NCBI GenBank assembly: GCA_020425925.1
Contig: JAGQRB010000534.1
Span: 64,064 to 104,110 of the forward strand
Direction of reading: 5' to 3'
DNA length: 40,047 nucleotides
Origin: Planctomycetota bacterium
Lineage (GTDB): Bacteria > Planctomycetota > UBA1135 > UBA2386
The stretch's first letter is position 1. Each line of letters opens with the position of its first letter. Below, piece by piece: positions 7,409 through 15,030 of this stretch. Under the pieces are notes generated by a model. That model had not been told where the DNA came from, made no database searches, and worked only from the letters and a program-made list of their open reading frames with translations. The position numbers were made by a program, and so were the translations under genes.

Positions 7409-9676
7409 ATGCAACCTTCGATCTTGATCCACCGCGGGCTGACCGTCCTTCTAGCCCTGCTCACCGGCGGCCTGACGGCCCAGGAATGGACCGGCGAACA
7501 ACTCGCGACCGAGGCCCAGGGCTTCCAGGCCGAGAAGCTCACGCCGAGGCTCGAGCAGATCGGCAATCTGCTCGACCACAAGAACGAGTGCTACTCGCCG
7601 CTGGTCGCGCGCATCCACGGCGACCACCGCGAGTACCTGCTCAAGGTCGACCGATTGATCGGCGAGCTCGTCGACGAGCGCTGGGACGTGCGCGAGCAGG
7701 CCGAGCGCACGCTGATCGAGATCGGCGGCCGCGCGAAGGCGTTGATCCAGCAACATCGCGACGACTACGAGTTCGTCGAGCAGCACCTGCGGTGCGCACG
7801 GATCCTCGACGCGCTGACCGCGAAGGGCACCGAGCAGGAAGACCGCGAGGAGCTGCTGCTGCGCGGGCTGGTGCAGACCGCGCTCTACCTCGATGCCGAA
7901 CCGCGGCTGCTGCGCGCGCTGCGCAGCGCCCTCGGCCACACCGATCCGACGATCGTCGAGGCCACGATCCGCGCGCTCGGCAAGCTCGGCGGCGACGACG
8001 AAGTCGGCCCGGTCGAACAGATGCTGACCTGGAAGGGCGGCATGCACCGGCGCGTGACGCTCGCCGCGCTCGCGCGGCTGCGGTCCGATCGCGCGCTCGC
8101 GGTCTGCCGCGACCTGCTGAACTCGGGCGACCTGACCGACGCCGAGACCTTCGTGATGCTGCGCGCGCTGCACGCGCGCGACGACACCGGCGCCAGCAAG
8201 CTGCTCGGTGAACTCGCGGCTTCGCCCAACCGGCTGCTCGCTGCCGGCGCGAAGGCGCACACCAGCAAGCAGCCGGTGCGGACACCGGCGCGCTTCACGC
8301 TGGCGGACACGACGCCGGTCGACGGCCAGTTCGGCGGCTTCTTCGGCGATTCGATGCTGGTTCACGGCGCCTTCCCCGGCCTCGAAGACGCCGAGCTCGC
8401 GTTCGACAACGCCGATGTGATCGACTTCCCTGGCCACGAGGTCGCGGCTGCCGACGGCAACCGGGTCTTCCTCAACCAGGGCAGCCTGGTGATCGGTGAC
8501 ATCGTGTCGATCGACCCCGAGGCGCTGCGGCTGCGATCGGCGATGTTCGGCGATCTGACGCTGCCGCGCAGCGAGATCCAGGGCATCGCGCTCGATCCCG
8601 AGCTCGACCGTCTGGTCGGCGCCTCGATCGAACACGACCGCATCCGCCTGCGCGACGATTCGTTCCTCGAGGGCCACATCCGTGCCGGCGGCGGCGACAA
8701 GGTCGCGATCGAGCTGCTCGACGGCAGCAAGCGCGATCTGCCGTTCGCGGAGATCGCCGGCATCCTGTTCACGCGACCGCGCGCGACCGAGCCCGACAAC
8801 ACGACCTACACCCGGCTGGACCTCACGACCGGCGAACGCCTGATCGCGTTCGTCTCGGAGGCCTCGGGCAACGAGATCGCGATCACCGCGCCGCTGCTCG
8901 GATCCGCCGTCGTGCCGCTGACGCAGGTGCACCACATCGAACTCGGCGTCGGCGGCGGCGCGCTCTGGGGCTTCACCTTGATCGCCGACTACAGCGACAA
9001 CCGCGTGATCGAGGTCGACGATCAGGGCCGCATCGTGTTCGCGCTAGAGGACGTCTTCGGCGCGTGGGACGCCGAATGTCTCGACAACGGCAACCTCCTG
9101 ATCACGGAGTTCTCCGTCAGCCGGGTGCAGGAGATCAACCGCAAGGGCGAGCAGATCTGGGTCTACGAGAACCTCAAGAACCCCTACGACGCCGATCGAC
9201 TGCCGAACGGCAACACGCTGATAGCCGACACCTTCGGTAGCCGCGTCGTCGAGGTCAACCCCGGCGGCGAGGAGGTCTGGGTCTACGACCAGAACATCCG
9301 CCCGTTCGACTGCGACCGGCTGCCCAACGGCAACACGCTGATCGCGGACGTGCTGAAGGATCGCGTCATCGAGGTCAACGTCGACGGCGAGATCGTCTGG
9401 GAGATCAAGAACCTGCCGAACGTGCACGACGCCGACCGGCTGCCCAACGGCAACACGCTCGTGACGCTGCGCAACAAGGGCGAGGTGCTCGAGCTCGACC
9501 GCGACGGCAACACGGTCTGGCAGCTCACCGGCCTGAGCTCGCCGAGCGATGCCGACCGGCTGCCCAACGGCCACACGCTGGTCGCCGAGAACACCCGGGT
9601 CCGCGAGTTCGATCGCCGCAAGAACGAGGTCTGGAAGAAGGAGACCAGCTGGGCGGTCGAGGTGAATCGATACTGA
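7409..9676 (+). CDS. exported HEAT-repeat / beta-propeller protein
   Basis: A 755-residue exported protein. The signal peptide covers about residues 1-25. Residues about 75-270 contain HEAT-like helical pairs (WDVREQAERTLIEIG, ATIRALGKLGGDD, RVTLAALARL). Residues about 280-510 form a beta-rich region made of repeated small strands around DG.F.G motifs, of a type common in planctomycete secreted proteins. From about residue 525 to the end are five roughly 40-residue propeller blades, each carrying a version of D.DRLPNGNTLI. These resemble arylsulfotransferase/PQQ-like blades, but no catalytic His/Arg set was recognised. The gene is monocistronic and divergent from the PQQ/toroid operon, with its 3' end facing the M48 gene. 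The function is probably a surface or periplasmic binding scaffold. Confidence 0.82.
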   Translation: MQPSILIHRGLTVLLALLTGGLTAQEWTGEQLATEAQGFQAEKLTPRLEQIGNLLDHKNECYSPLVARIHGDHREYLLKVDRLIGELVDERWDVREQAERTLIEIGGRAKALIQQHRDDYEFVEQHLRCARILDALTAKGTEQEDREELLLRGLVQTALYLDAEPRLLRALRSALGHTDPTIVEATIRALGKLGGDDEVGPVEQMLTWKGGMHRRVTLAALARLRSDRALAVCRDLLNSGDLTDAETFVMLRALHARDDTGASKLLGELAASPNRLLAAGAKAHTSKQPVRTPARFTLADTTPVDGQFGGFFGDSMLVHGAFPGLEDAELAFDNADVIDFPGHEVAAADGNRVFLNQGSLVIGDIVSIDPEALRLRSAMFGDLTLPRSEIQGIALDPELDRLVGASIEHDRIRLRDDSFLEGHIRAGGGDKVAIELLDGSKRDLPFAEIAGILFTRPRATEPDNTTYTRLDLTTGERLIAFVSEASGNEIAITAPLLGSAVVPLTQVHHIELGVGGGALWGFTLIADYSDNRVIEVDDQGRIVFALEDVFGAWDAECLDNGNLLITEFSVSRVQEINRKGEQIWVYENLKNPYDADRLPNGNTLIADTFGSRVVEVNPGGEEVWVYDQNIRPFDCDRLPNGNTLIADVLKDRVIEVNVDGEIVWEIKNLPNVHDADRLPNGNTLVTLRNKGEVLELDRDGNTVWQLTGLSSPSDADRLPNGHTLVAENTRVREFDRRKNEVWKKETSWAVEVNRY
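9040..9620 (+). repeat. five tandem propeller-blade repeats of about 120 bp
   Basis: Within the C-terminal part of the HEAT/propeller gene a unit encoding [DE][AC]DRLPNGNTL recurs near 9064 (diverged, AECLDNGNLL), 9187, 9307, 9427 and 9550. The period is close to 120 bp. The DNA itself is conserved (CTGCCCAACGGCAACACGCT and near variants), which indicates internal duplication and possible unequal recombination. Confidence 0.8.
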
Positions 9677-9686
9677 CCTCGCGGGA

Positions 9687-11486
9687 CTACTTCGGTTCGG
9701 TCGCGAGCAGTTCGGCGACCGCCGGCGGCACTTCGCGCCGCCTCACGACCTCGCGGATCGCCGCGACGAGTTCGGGCTCGCCGTCGGCCGCGGCGCGCGC
9801 CAGCTCGAACAGCTGCTGCCGCAGCAGCGGCTGCGGTCCGGAGACTTCGGCCGCGAGCGCCAGCCAAGGCCGCGCCGCCGCCGGCCCGTGCGCGCGCCAG
9901 ACCTCGAGTCCGCGCTCGAAGGCGCGTTCGAACCCGGCCCGTGCCGTCGGCCAGTCGGTCGCGGTCGGCACCAGCTCGTTCGCGGCCGCGAGCTCGGCGT
10001 CGAACAGCACCCAGGTCTCCTGCCAGCGAGCCGGGACCTCGTCGCCGAGCTCGCGCTGCAATCGGGTCGCCGCCGCGACGTCGCCGGCATGGAAGCGCCA
10101 GAGCGCGCGCTCGAACGGCCAGTCGACGACCCAGATCCAGGCCGCGGCGCACAGCGCCAGCACGACGGCGCCGAAGATCGCGAACCGCAGGCGGCGGCCC
10201 GCGCCGTCGAACCGCGCCCGGAAGTCGGGCTCGCGTTCGTAGCGCGCCATCGTCGACAGCCGCATCGCCTCGTCGGGATGCAGACTCGACAGCCGCCCGA
10301 GCAGGTGGCGTTGGATCGGCAGCGTGCCGTGCACCACCGCGCGCAGCGCGCGCGAGCACGGGCCGGCACCGAGCGCGCGCACCGACGCGATGTCGGCCTC
10401 GAGCTCGAAGCGGTGTGCCAGCGCGCGCACCACCAGCCAGATCGCGAGCACCGCGAGGGTGCCGACCGCGAGCTGCACCGGCACGCCGGCGTTCTCGAGC
10501 TGCAGCAGACTCAACGGGTGCAACAGCAGCAGCGGCAGCACGACCGCCAGCAGGACCAGCAGCCCCGGATGGCCCATGCGGGCGTGGCCGACCTCGTGAG
10601 CGACGACGCCGGAGAGCGCATCGGCGTCGAGCATGCGCAGCAGGCCGTCGGTGACGCAGAGGCAGCGCGAGATCGGCAGCGGGCCGACCATCATGGCGTT
10701 CACCGCGCTCATGCCGGTCGGCAGCAGCAGCACCCGCCGCGGGTCGAAGCCGAGGGTCATCGCGGTCAGCCGCAGCTCGGAACCGAGCGGTTCCGGCAGG
10801 TCGGGGCGCGTTCCGAACGCCAGGCGGAACAGCGGCGGCAACACCAGCGCGGCCGCGAGCAGCAGCACCACGAAGCCGATCGTCAGGCCGAGCGAGGTGC
10901 CGAGCATGAACGCGTAGATCTCGCGCGAGAACGCCAGCACGTCGAGCGCGAGCCCGAGCAGCAACCAGGGCAGCGTCACCAGCACGATCCAGCCGAGCCG
11001 CAGCCGCAGGATCGGCCCGAGCGTCGCGATCCGCGGCAGGTGCGGCCGCGACAGGCCGGCGCTGCGGACCATGTCGTAGCCGACGTCGATCCAGATCGCG
11101 GCCTGGGTCGCGAGCACGATGCGCGGCACCTCCACCACCACCACCGGCGCGATCAGCAGCGCGAGCGATGCGAGGTCGCTCGCGCCCGCGAGCCGCCACG
11201 CGAAGTCCGCCCAGCCGCCGTAGGTCGTGAACAGCAGCACGACGAGCGGCGAACAGGCCATCGACAGCCGCAGCGCGAGCGGCGGCACCTTGCCGCCGTG
11301 ACGACCGTTGCGGATCCGCACGCGCAGCAGACCGCGGGCCGCGAGCGCGAGCAAAGTCGGCAACGCGAGTGCGAGCGCCGCGAGCGCGAGCCGGTCCGGC
11401 TCGCCGCTGCCGGCGATCGGTGGGTCGAACTCGCGCGCCGCGAACGTGGCGAGCAAGCCGACCAGGAAGGCTACCGGCAGCCCCAA
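9687..11486 (-). CDS. M48 family zinc metalloprotease, multi-pass membrane protein
   Basis: A 599-residue protein with several N-terminal membrane helices (about 1-20, 33-52, 75-90, 105-120, 165-185 and 195-220). An M48 catalytic core follows, with HEVGH at residues 297-301 and a downstream ELEADIA (Glu363, Asp365) supplying the third zinc ligand. This is the Ste24/HtpX type arrangement. Two further membrane helices lie near 308-325 and 336-356, and a helical C-terminal extension of about 200 residues starts with another membrane helix. The likely start is a TTG at 11486, two bases after the upstream TGA, because no ATG or GTG precedes the first helix. It shares an operon with LemA, a common pairing for M48 proteases, and probably handles membrane-protein quality control or envelope proteolysis. 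Confidence 0.87.
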   Translation of the reverse strand: MGLPVAFLVGLLATFAAREFDPPIAGSGEPDRLALAALALALPTLLALAARGLLRVRIRNGRHGGKVPPLALRLSMACSPLVVLLFTTYGGWADFAWRLAGASDLASLALLIAPVVVVEVPRIVLATQAAIWIDVGYDMVRSAGLSRPHLPRIATLGPILRLRLGWIVLVTLPWLLLGLALDVLAFSREIYAFMLGTSLGLTIGFVVLLLAAALVLPPLFRLAFGTRPDLPEPLGSELRLTAMTLGFDPRRVLLLPTGMSAVNAMMVGPLPISRCLCVTDGLLRMLDADALSGVVAHEVGHARMGHPGLLVLLAVVLPLLLLHPLSLLQLENAGVPVQLAVGTLAVLAIWLVVRALAHRFELEADIASVRALGAGPCSRALRAVVHGTLPIQRHLLGRLSSLHPDEAMRLSTMARYEREPDFRARFDGAGRRLRFAIFGAVVLALCAAAWIWVVDWPFERALWRFHAGDVAAATRLQRELGDEVPARWQETWVLFDAELAAANELVPTATDWPTARAGFERAFERGLEVWRAHGPAAARPWLALAAEVSGPQPLLRQQLFELARAAADGEPELVAAIREVVRRREVPPAVAELLATEPK

Positions 11487-11487
11487 C

Positions 11488-12501
11488 TCAGTGGCCGCTC
11501 TTCGCCTTCGGAGCGTGCTTCAACGCGCGCTCGAGCAGCGGTGGGAAACGCGGATCGGCCCGCAGCGCCGCGATCTCGGGGTCCTCTTCGAGAACCACCC
11601 GGTCGACCTTGTGGGAACGATCGACGTCGGGCGACTCCTGCAGCTCGACGCACACCGCGAACGCCTCGAGAGCGCGGTCGATCTGTCCCGACAGCGCGTG
11701 CACGCAGGCCGACGCGTAGTAGGTGTACGGCTGCAGCGGGTAGTCGGCCTGTTTCGCGACGTCGATCAGCGTGCGATACGTGTTGGACGCCGCCTTGTAG
11801 TCGCGCATCTCGTAGCGCAGGTCGGCGAGCTCGAACAGCGCCGGCACGCGTTCTTCCGGCGTGCCGGTCACGCTCTCCTGGACCAGGCGGTCGTAGCGCG
11901 GCAGCAGGTACTTCTGCTCGCCCCACTGCCAGAGCATCAGCGCCAGCGCGTTGCGCAGGTCCTCCGGCTCGATCGCCTCGTCTTCGACGACGCCGACCAC
12001 ACGATCGACGAGCCGATCGTCCGGGCGCTTCGGCTGGAGATCGCGCAACGCCGCCACGAGCTGCACGCGGTGGGTGTCGGGATACCAGTCCGGCGTGTCG
12101 AGCAACCAGCTGAAGTAGAGCTCGCCGACGAACGGCTGCAGCGGCGCGACCGGCAGGAACTTGCCGGCGTAGACCAACGGCCGTTCGGTCTGCTGCTGCA
12201 GGAACGCCAGCGCGAGCTGGGTCGCGAGCGCGCGCACACCGCGCGCCTTCGGCTCGCGGGCGGCATCGGCGGTCTCGGTCAGCAGCGCGCCGACGCGTGC
12301 GAAGCCGGGCTTCCCGGCCGCGAGCACGGCGTCGACCGCAGCGCCGACGAGCTCGGGCGACGTCTGGTCCGACCCGATCCAGCTCGCCACCGCCCGCTCC
12401 ATGCGCTCCGACGCGTCGGTCGGATCCTGCCCCTGAGCGGCCAGCGCCGCGGCGAACAGTCCGCTGAGCAGAGCCAGGAAGGGCCGGCGGCTGGGTTCCA
12501 T
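11488..12501 (-). CDS. exported TPR-like protein of unknown function
   Basis: A 337-residue protein with a signal peptide (PFLALLSGLFAAALAAQGQ). It is almost all alpha-helical, with a recognisable TPR pair near residues 220-290 (ALFELADLRYEMRDYKAASNTYRTL pattern, then YYASACVHALSGQIDRALEAF). The C-terminus, ADPRFPPLLERALK, is frequent at the ends of TPR proteins. It has no enzymatic motif. It lies 9 bases after the SDR gene and directly abuts the M48 gene, so it belongs to the LemA/SDR/TPR/M48 operon and may serve as a periplasmic partner of the protease. AAAGG upstream of the ATG is a plausible ribosome binding site. Confidence 0.75.
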   Translation of the reverse strand: MEPSRRPFLALLSGLFAAALAAQGQDPTDASERMERAVASWIGSDQTSPELVGAAVDAVLAAGKPGFARVGALLTETADAAREPKARGVRALATQLALAFLQQQTERPLVYAGKFLPVAPLQPFVGELYFSWLLDTPDWYPDTHRVQLVAALRDLQPKRPDDRLVDRVVGVVEDEAIEPEDLRNALALMLWQWGEQKYLLPRYDRLVQESVTGTPEERVPALFELADLRYEMRDYKAASNTYRTLIDVAKQADYPLQPYTYYASACVHALSGQIDRALEAFAVCVELQESPDVDRSHKVDRVVLEEDPEIAALRADPRFPPLLERALKHAPKAKSGH

Positions 12502-12510
12502 GCGGCCTTT

Positions 12511-13206
12511 CTAGTCGCTGAACGCCAGGGGGAACAGAGGCCCCTGGCCGGCCGCGGCGGCACCCTCCGGATCGAACGCGAGGCGCGCGAGACCCATCAG
12601 CGCGGCCTCGACCTTGGCGGCGCTGTCGAGTGTCGCCGGCACGATGGCCGCGGCCGTGACGCCCGAATCGCGCAGCGACGACGCCAGCGCCCGCACGTAC
12701 TCGTGCACCGCCGCCTTGCTCGCCAGGTAGTTCGGCGACAACCCGAAGTCGCTGCCGACCCCGGCGCTGCCGACGAACGTGATCGTGCCGCGGCGGCGCC
12801 GGCGCATGCCCGGCAGCGCCGCCCGCACCAGCGTCGCACCGGCCAGCAGGTTGGCCTCGAGCAGCTCTTCGAGCTCGCCGGCCGGCTCGGTGCCGACCTC
12901 GGCGGTGCGGAACAGCCCGGCCGCGACGACCAGCGCCGCGATCGGGCCGAGGGCATCGCCCGCACCCTTGACGAAGCCCGCGGCGGCCTCCGAATCGCGT
13001 GGCCCGACGACCCCGACGAGCAGGCGATCGGCGGGCTCGCCGAGCTCGCTGCGGAGCCGCGCGACCTGCCATTCGCGCCGCACGGTGGCGGCGACCGAGC
13101 CGCCGCTCCGCAGCACGCGCCGCGCGAACTCGGCGCCGAGCTGACCGGTCGCGCCGGCGAGCAGGACGACCTGGCCGGCGCCGGCGGCGAACGCGTCAGC
13201 GGCCAT
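12511..13206 (-). CDS. SDR-family oxidoreductase
   Basis: A 231-residue short-chain dehydrogenase/reductase. It has a Rossmann nucleotide-binding start (GATGQLG, residues 18-24), a VAAGLF element in the NNAG position, the structural Asn in ANLLAG, the catalytic Ser region (FVGSAGVGS) and a YxxxK active site (YLASK). The substrate cannot be inferred. The C-terminal segment is short and Ala/Gly-rich compared with typical 245-260 residue SDRs. It sits between lemA and the TPR gene with 9-base gaps on either side, so it is co-transcribed with an otherwise membrane/envelope set. That is an unusual partner for LemA and M48. Confidence 0.85.
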   Translation of the reverse strand: MAADAFAAGAGQVVLLAGATGQLGAEFARRVLRSGGSVAATVRREWQVARLRSELGEPADRLLVGVVGPRDSEAAAGFVKGAGDALGPIAALVVAAGLFRTAEVGTEPAGELEELLEANLLAGATLVRAALPGMRRRRRGTITFVGSAGVGSDFGLSPNYLASKAAVHEYVRALASSLRDSGVTAAAIVPATLDSAAKVEAALMGLARLAFDPEGAAAAGQGPLFPLAFSD

Positions 13207-13215
13207 CGCGAAGCG

Positions 13216-13785
13216 TCAGAAGCTGACCTTGACGGCCTCGCGCTCCTGCGGCGCCTCGACCTCGAAGAACTCGGCCTGCTTGAAGCCGCCCATGTTGGCC
13301 ACCATCGAGGCCGGGAACTGCTCGATCGCGTTGTTGAGCCGCATCACCGCGTCGTTGTAGGCCTGACGCGCGAAGCCGATCCGGTTCTCGGTCGAGGTCA
13401 GCTCCTCCTGCAGCTTCATCATGTTCTGGTTGGCCTTCAGATCGGGGTAGTTCTCCGACACCGCGAACAGGCTGCGCAGCGTCTGGGTCAGCGCCCCCTC
13501 GGCCTTCATGAGCTCACCGATCTTGCCGGCGTTCTTCAGATCCACACACTGCTGCCGCGCCTGCACCACGGCTTCGAGCGTCTCGCGCTCGTGCTTCATG
13601 TAGCCCTTCGCGGTTTCGACCAGATTCGGGATCAGGTCGTAGCGCCGCTTGAGCTGCACATCGATCTGGCTCCAGGCGTTCTTGGTCTCGTTGCGGCGGC
13701 TGACGAGTCCGTTGTAGGTCGCGATGAACCAGAAGATCACCAGCAGGATGATCGCGACGGGGATGATCCAGAAGAGATGTTCCAT
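13216..13785 (-). CDS. lemA: LemA family protein
   Basis: A 189-residue protein of typical LemA length. One N-terminal membrane helix (residues about 4-22) is followed by the family signature YNGLVSRRNETKNAWSQIDVQLKRRYDLIPNLVETAKGY (positions 24-63) and a helical bundle ending in the conserved FKQAEFFEVE region. LemA proteins are membrane-anchored, with a large soluble helical domain; they often co-occur with M48 proteases or TPM-domain proteins. AGGAG lies about five bases upstream of the ATG. It is the first gene of the lemA-SDR-TPR-M48 group, which is separated from alr by a 120-bp gap that could carry its own promoter. Confidence 0.93.
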   Translation of the reverse strand: MEHLFWIIPVAIILLVIFWFIATYNGLVSRRNETKNAWSQIDVQLKRRYDLIPNLVETAKGYMKHERETLEAVVQARQQCVDLKNAGKIGELMKAEGALTQTLRSLFAVSENYPDLKANQNMMKLQEELTSTENRIGFARQAYNDAVMRLNNAIEQFPASMVANMGGFKQAEFFEVEAPQEREAVKVSF

Positions 13786-13869
13786 GAAGCTCCTGGGCGG
13801 ATTCGGTTACGCGACTACGTGGCCGGCACGGTCGATCCGGTTTCGCCAGAAAGACGGTACCGGCCCGAT

Positions 13870-13901
13870 TTGCGATCGCAACCGCTTCCCGGCGATCGCC
13901 G
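13870..13901. promoter_or_regulatory. pair of GCGATCGC palindromes between alr and lemA
   Basis: TTGCGATCGCAA (13870-13881) and CGGCGATCGCCG (13890-13901) are perfect 12-bp palindromes whose centres are 20 bp apart, about two helical turns. They lie between the alr stop and the lemA start. They could be an operator pair or part of a terminator. GCGATC is frequent in this genome's coding sequence, so chance is possible. Confidence 0.25.
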
Positions 13902-13905
13902 CGGG

Positions 13906-15030
13906 TCAGGCGTCGGGCCCGGCGTGGACCCGGATCGCGCGCGGCCCGATGCCGCAGAGCACATCCCATTCGTTGGTGCCCCAACGCGCCGCCAGCGCGG
14001 CCGCCGACAGGTCCGCGACCGGCGTATCGCCCAATAGCAGACCGATGTCGCCGATCTCGACCGCTGCCAGATCGGTGACATCGAGCAGCGTGTGCTGCAT
14101 GCAGATCCGCCCGACCGCCCGAACCGGAGTGCCGCGGACGACGACGACGTTGCTGTCGCGCGGCACGCGCCGGAAGCCGTCGGCGTACCCGACCCCGAGC
14201 ACGGCCAGCCGCGTCGGTCGCGTCGCCCTGAACTCGCCGCCGTAGCCGACGGTCCGGCCGGCGGGGATCGCGCGCACCTCGAGCACGCGCGCCTGCCAGG
14301 TCAGCGCCGCTCGGATCCCGTCCGGCAGCGGCACCGGTGCGCCGGGCGAGACTCCGTACGAAGCGAGTCCGACGCGGCACATGTCGAAGCGCGCCGCGGC
14401 GAAGCGGATCGCCCCGGCGGAGTTCGCGGTGTGCACGATCGGCGGGCAGCACGCGCGCTCGCGCAAGCGGGTGACCAGGCCGCCGAAAACCTCGAGCTGA
14501 TCGAGCGTGATCTGCGCCTCGTCGACATCGGACGACGGCAGATGGGCCGAGAGACCGACGACCCGGAGTCGCGGCAGCGCGGCGGCGCGGTGCAGCAGCG
14601 CTTCGAGCCGTTCGACGTCGGCACCGAAGCGGCTCATGCCGAGGTCGCAGTCGAGATGGACGTTCGCGATCGCGTCGAGCCGTTCCGCCGCAGACGCCGC
14701 CGCGGCGAGCTGCTCGTCGCGCCAGCAGGTCAGATGGAGGTCGGCGGCGATTGCCGCTTCGGCGTCGGCCGGATCGACGGGGCCGAGCAGCAGGATCGAG
14801 CCCTCGATGCCGGCAGACCGCAGCGCGAGCCCCTCGCTGACGTCGACCACGCCGACGAAGCGCGCGCCGGCCTGCAGCACCGCGCGTGCGACCGCGACCG
14901 CGCCGTGACCGTAGGCGTCGGCCTTGACGACCACGAGCACGTCGGTGTCGAGCGCGCGGCGGTAGACCTCGACGTTGTTCGCCAGCGCCGCGAGATCGAT
15001 CTCGACCCAGGTCGACGGCACCGTCGCCAT
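13906..15030 (-). CDS. alr: alanine racemase
   Basis: A 374-residue PLP enzyme converting L-alanine to D-alanine for peptidoglycan. The PLP lysine is Lys36 in VVKADAYGHG, and the second catalytic base is probably Tyr263 in VGYGGEF. SYGVSPG and GVGYADG are further family motifs. Two active-site positions differ from the usual pattern. The Lys that is carbamylated in many alanine racemases is Asp127 here (HLDCDLGMSRFG). The usual CMDQ is CMQH (310-313). The Arg that contacts the PLP region is kept (Arg134). The ATG overlaps the upstream TGA as TGATG, so translation is coupled to the beta-CASP nuclease gene. A longer open frame extends upstream to 15810 but lies inside that gene. Confidence 0.92.
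   Translation of the reverse strand: MATVPSTWVEIDLAALANNVEVYRRALDTDVLVVVKADAYGHGAVAVARAVLQAGARFVGVVDVSEGLALRSAGIEGSILLLGPVDPADAEAAIAADLHLTCWRDEQLAAAASAAERLDAIANVHLDCDLGMSRFGADVERLEALLHRAAALPRLRVVGLSAHLPSSDVDEAQITLDQLEVFGGLVTRLRERACCPPIVHTANSAGAIRFAAARFDMCRVGLASYGVSPGAPVPLPDGIRAALTWQARVLEVRAIPAGRTVGYGGEFRATRPTRLAVLGVGYADGFRRVPRDSNVVVVRGTPVRAVGRICMQHTLLDVTDLAAVEIGDIGLLLGDTPVADLSAAALAARWGTNEWDVLCGIGPRAIRVHAGPDA

Noticed and set aside
9888..14037. Two long plus-strand frames (741 and 909 codons)
   Set aside because: They lie opposite M48, TPR, SDR and LemA genes that carry family motifs. The Arg/Gln/His-rich products have no motif.
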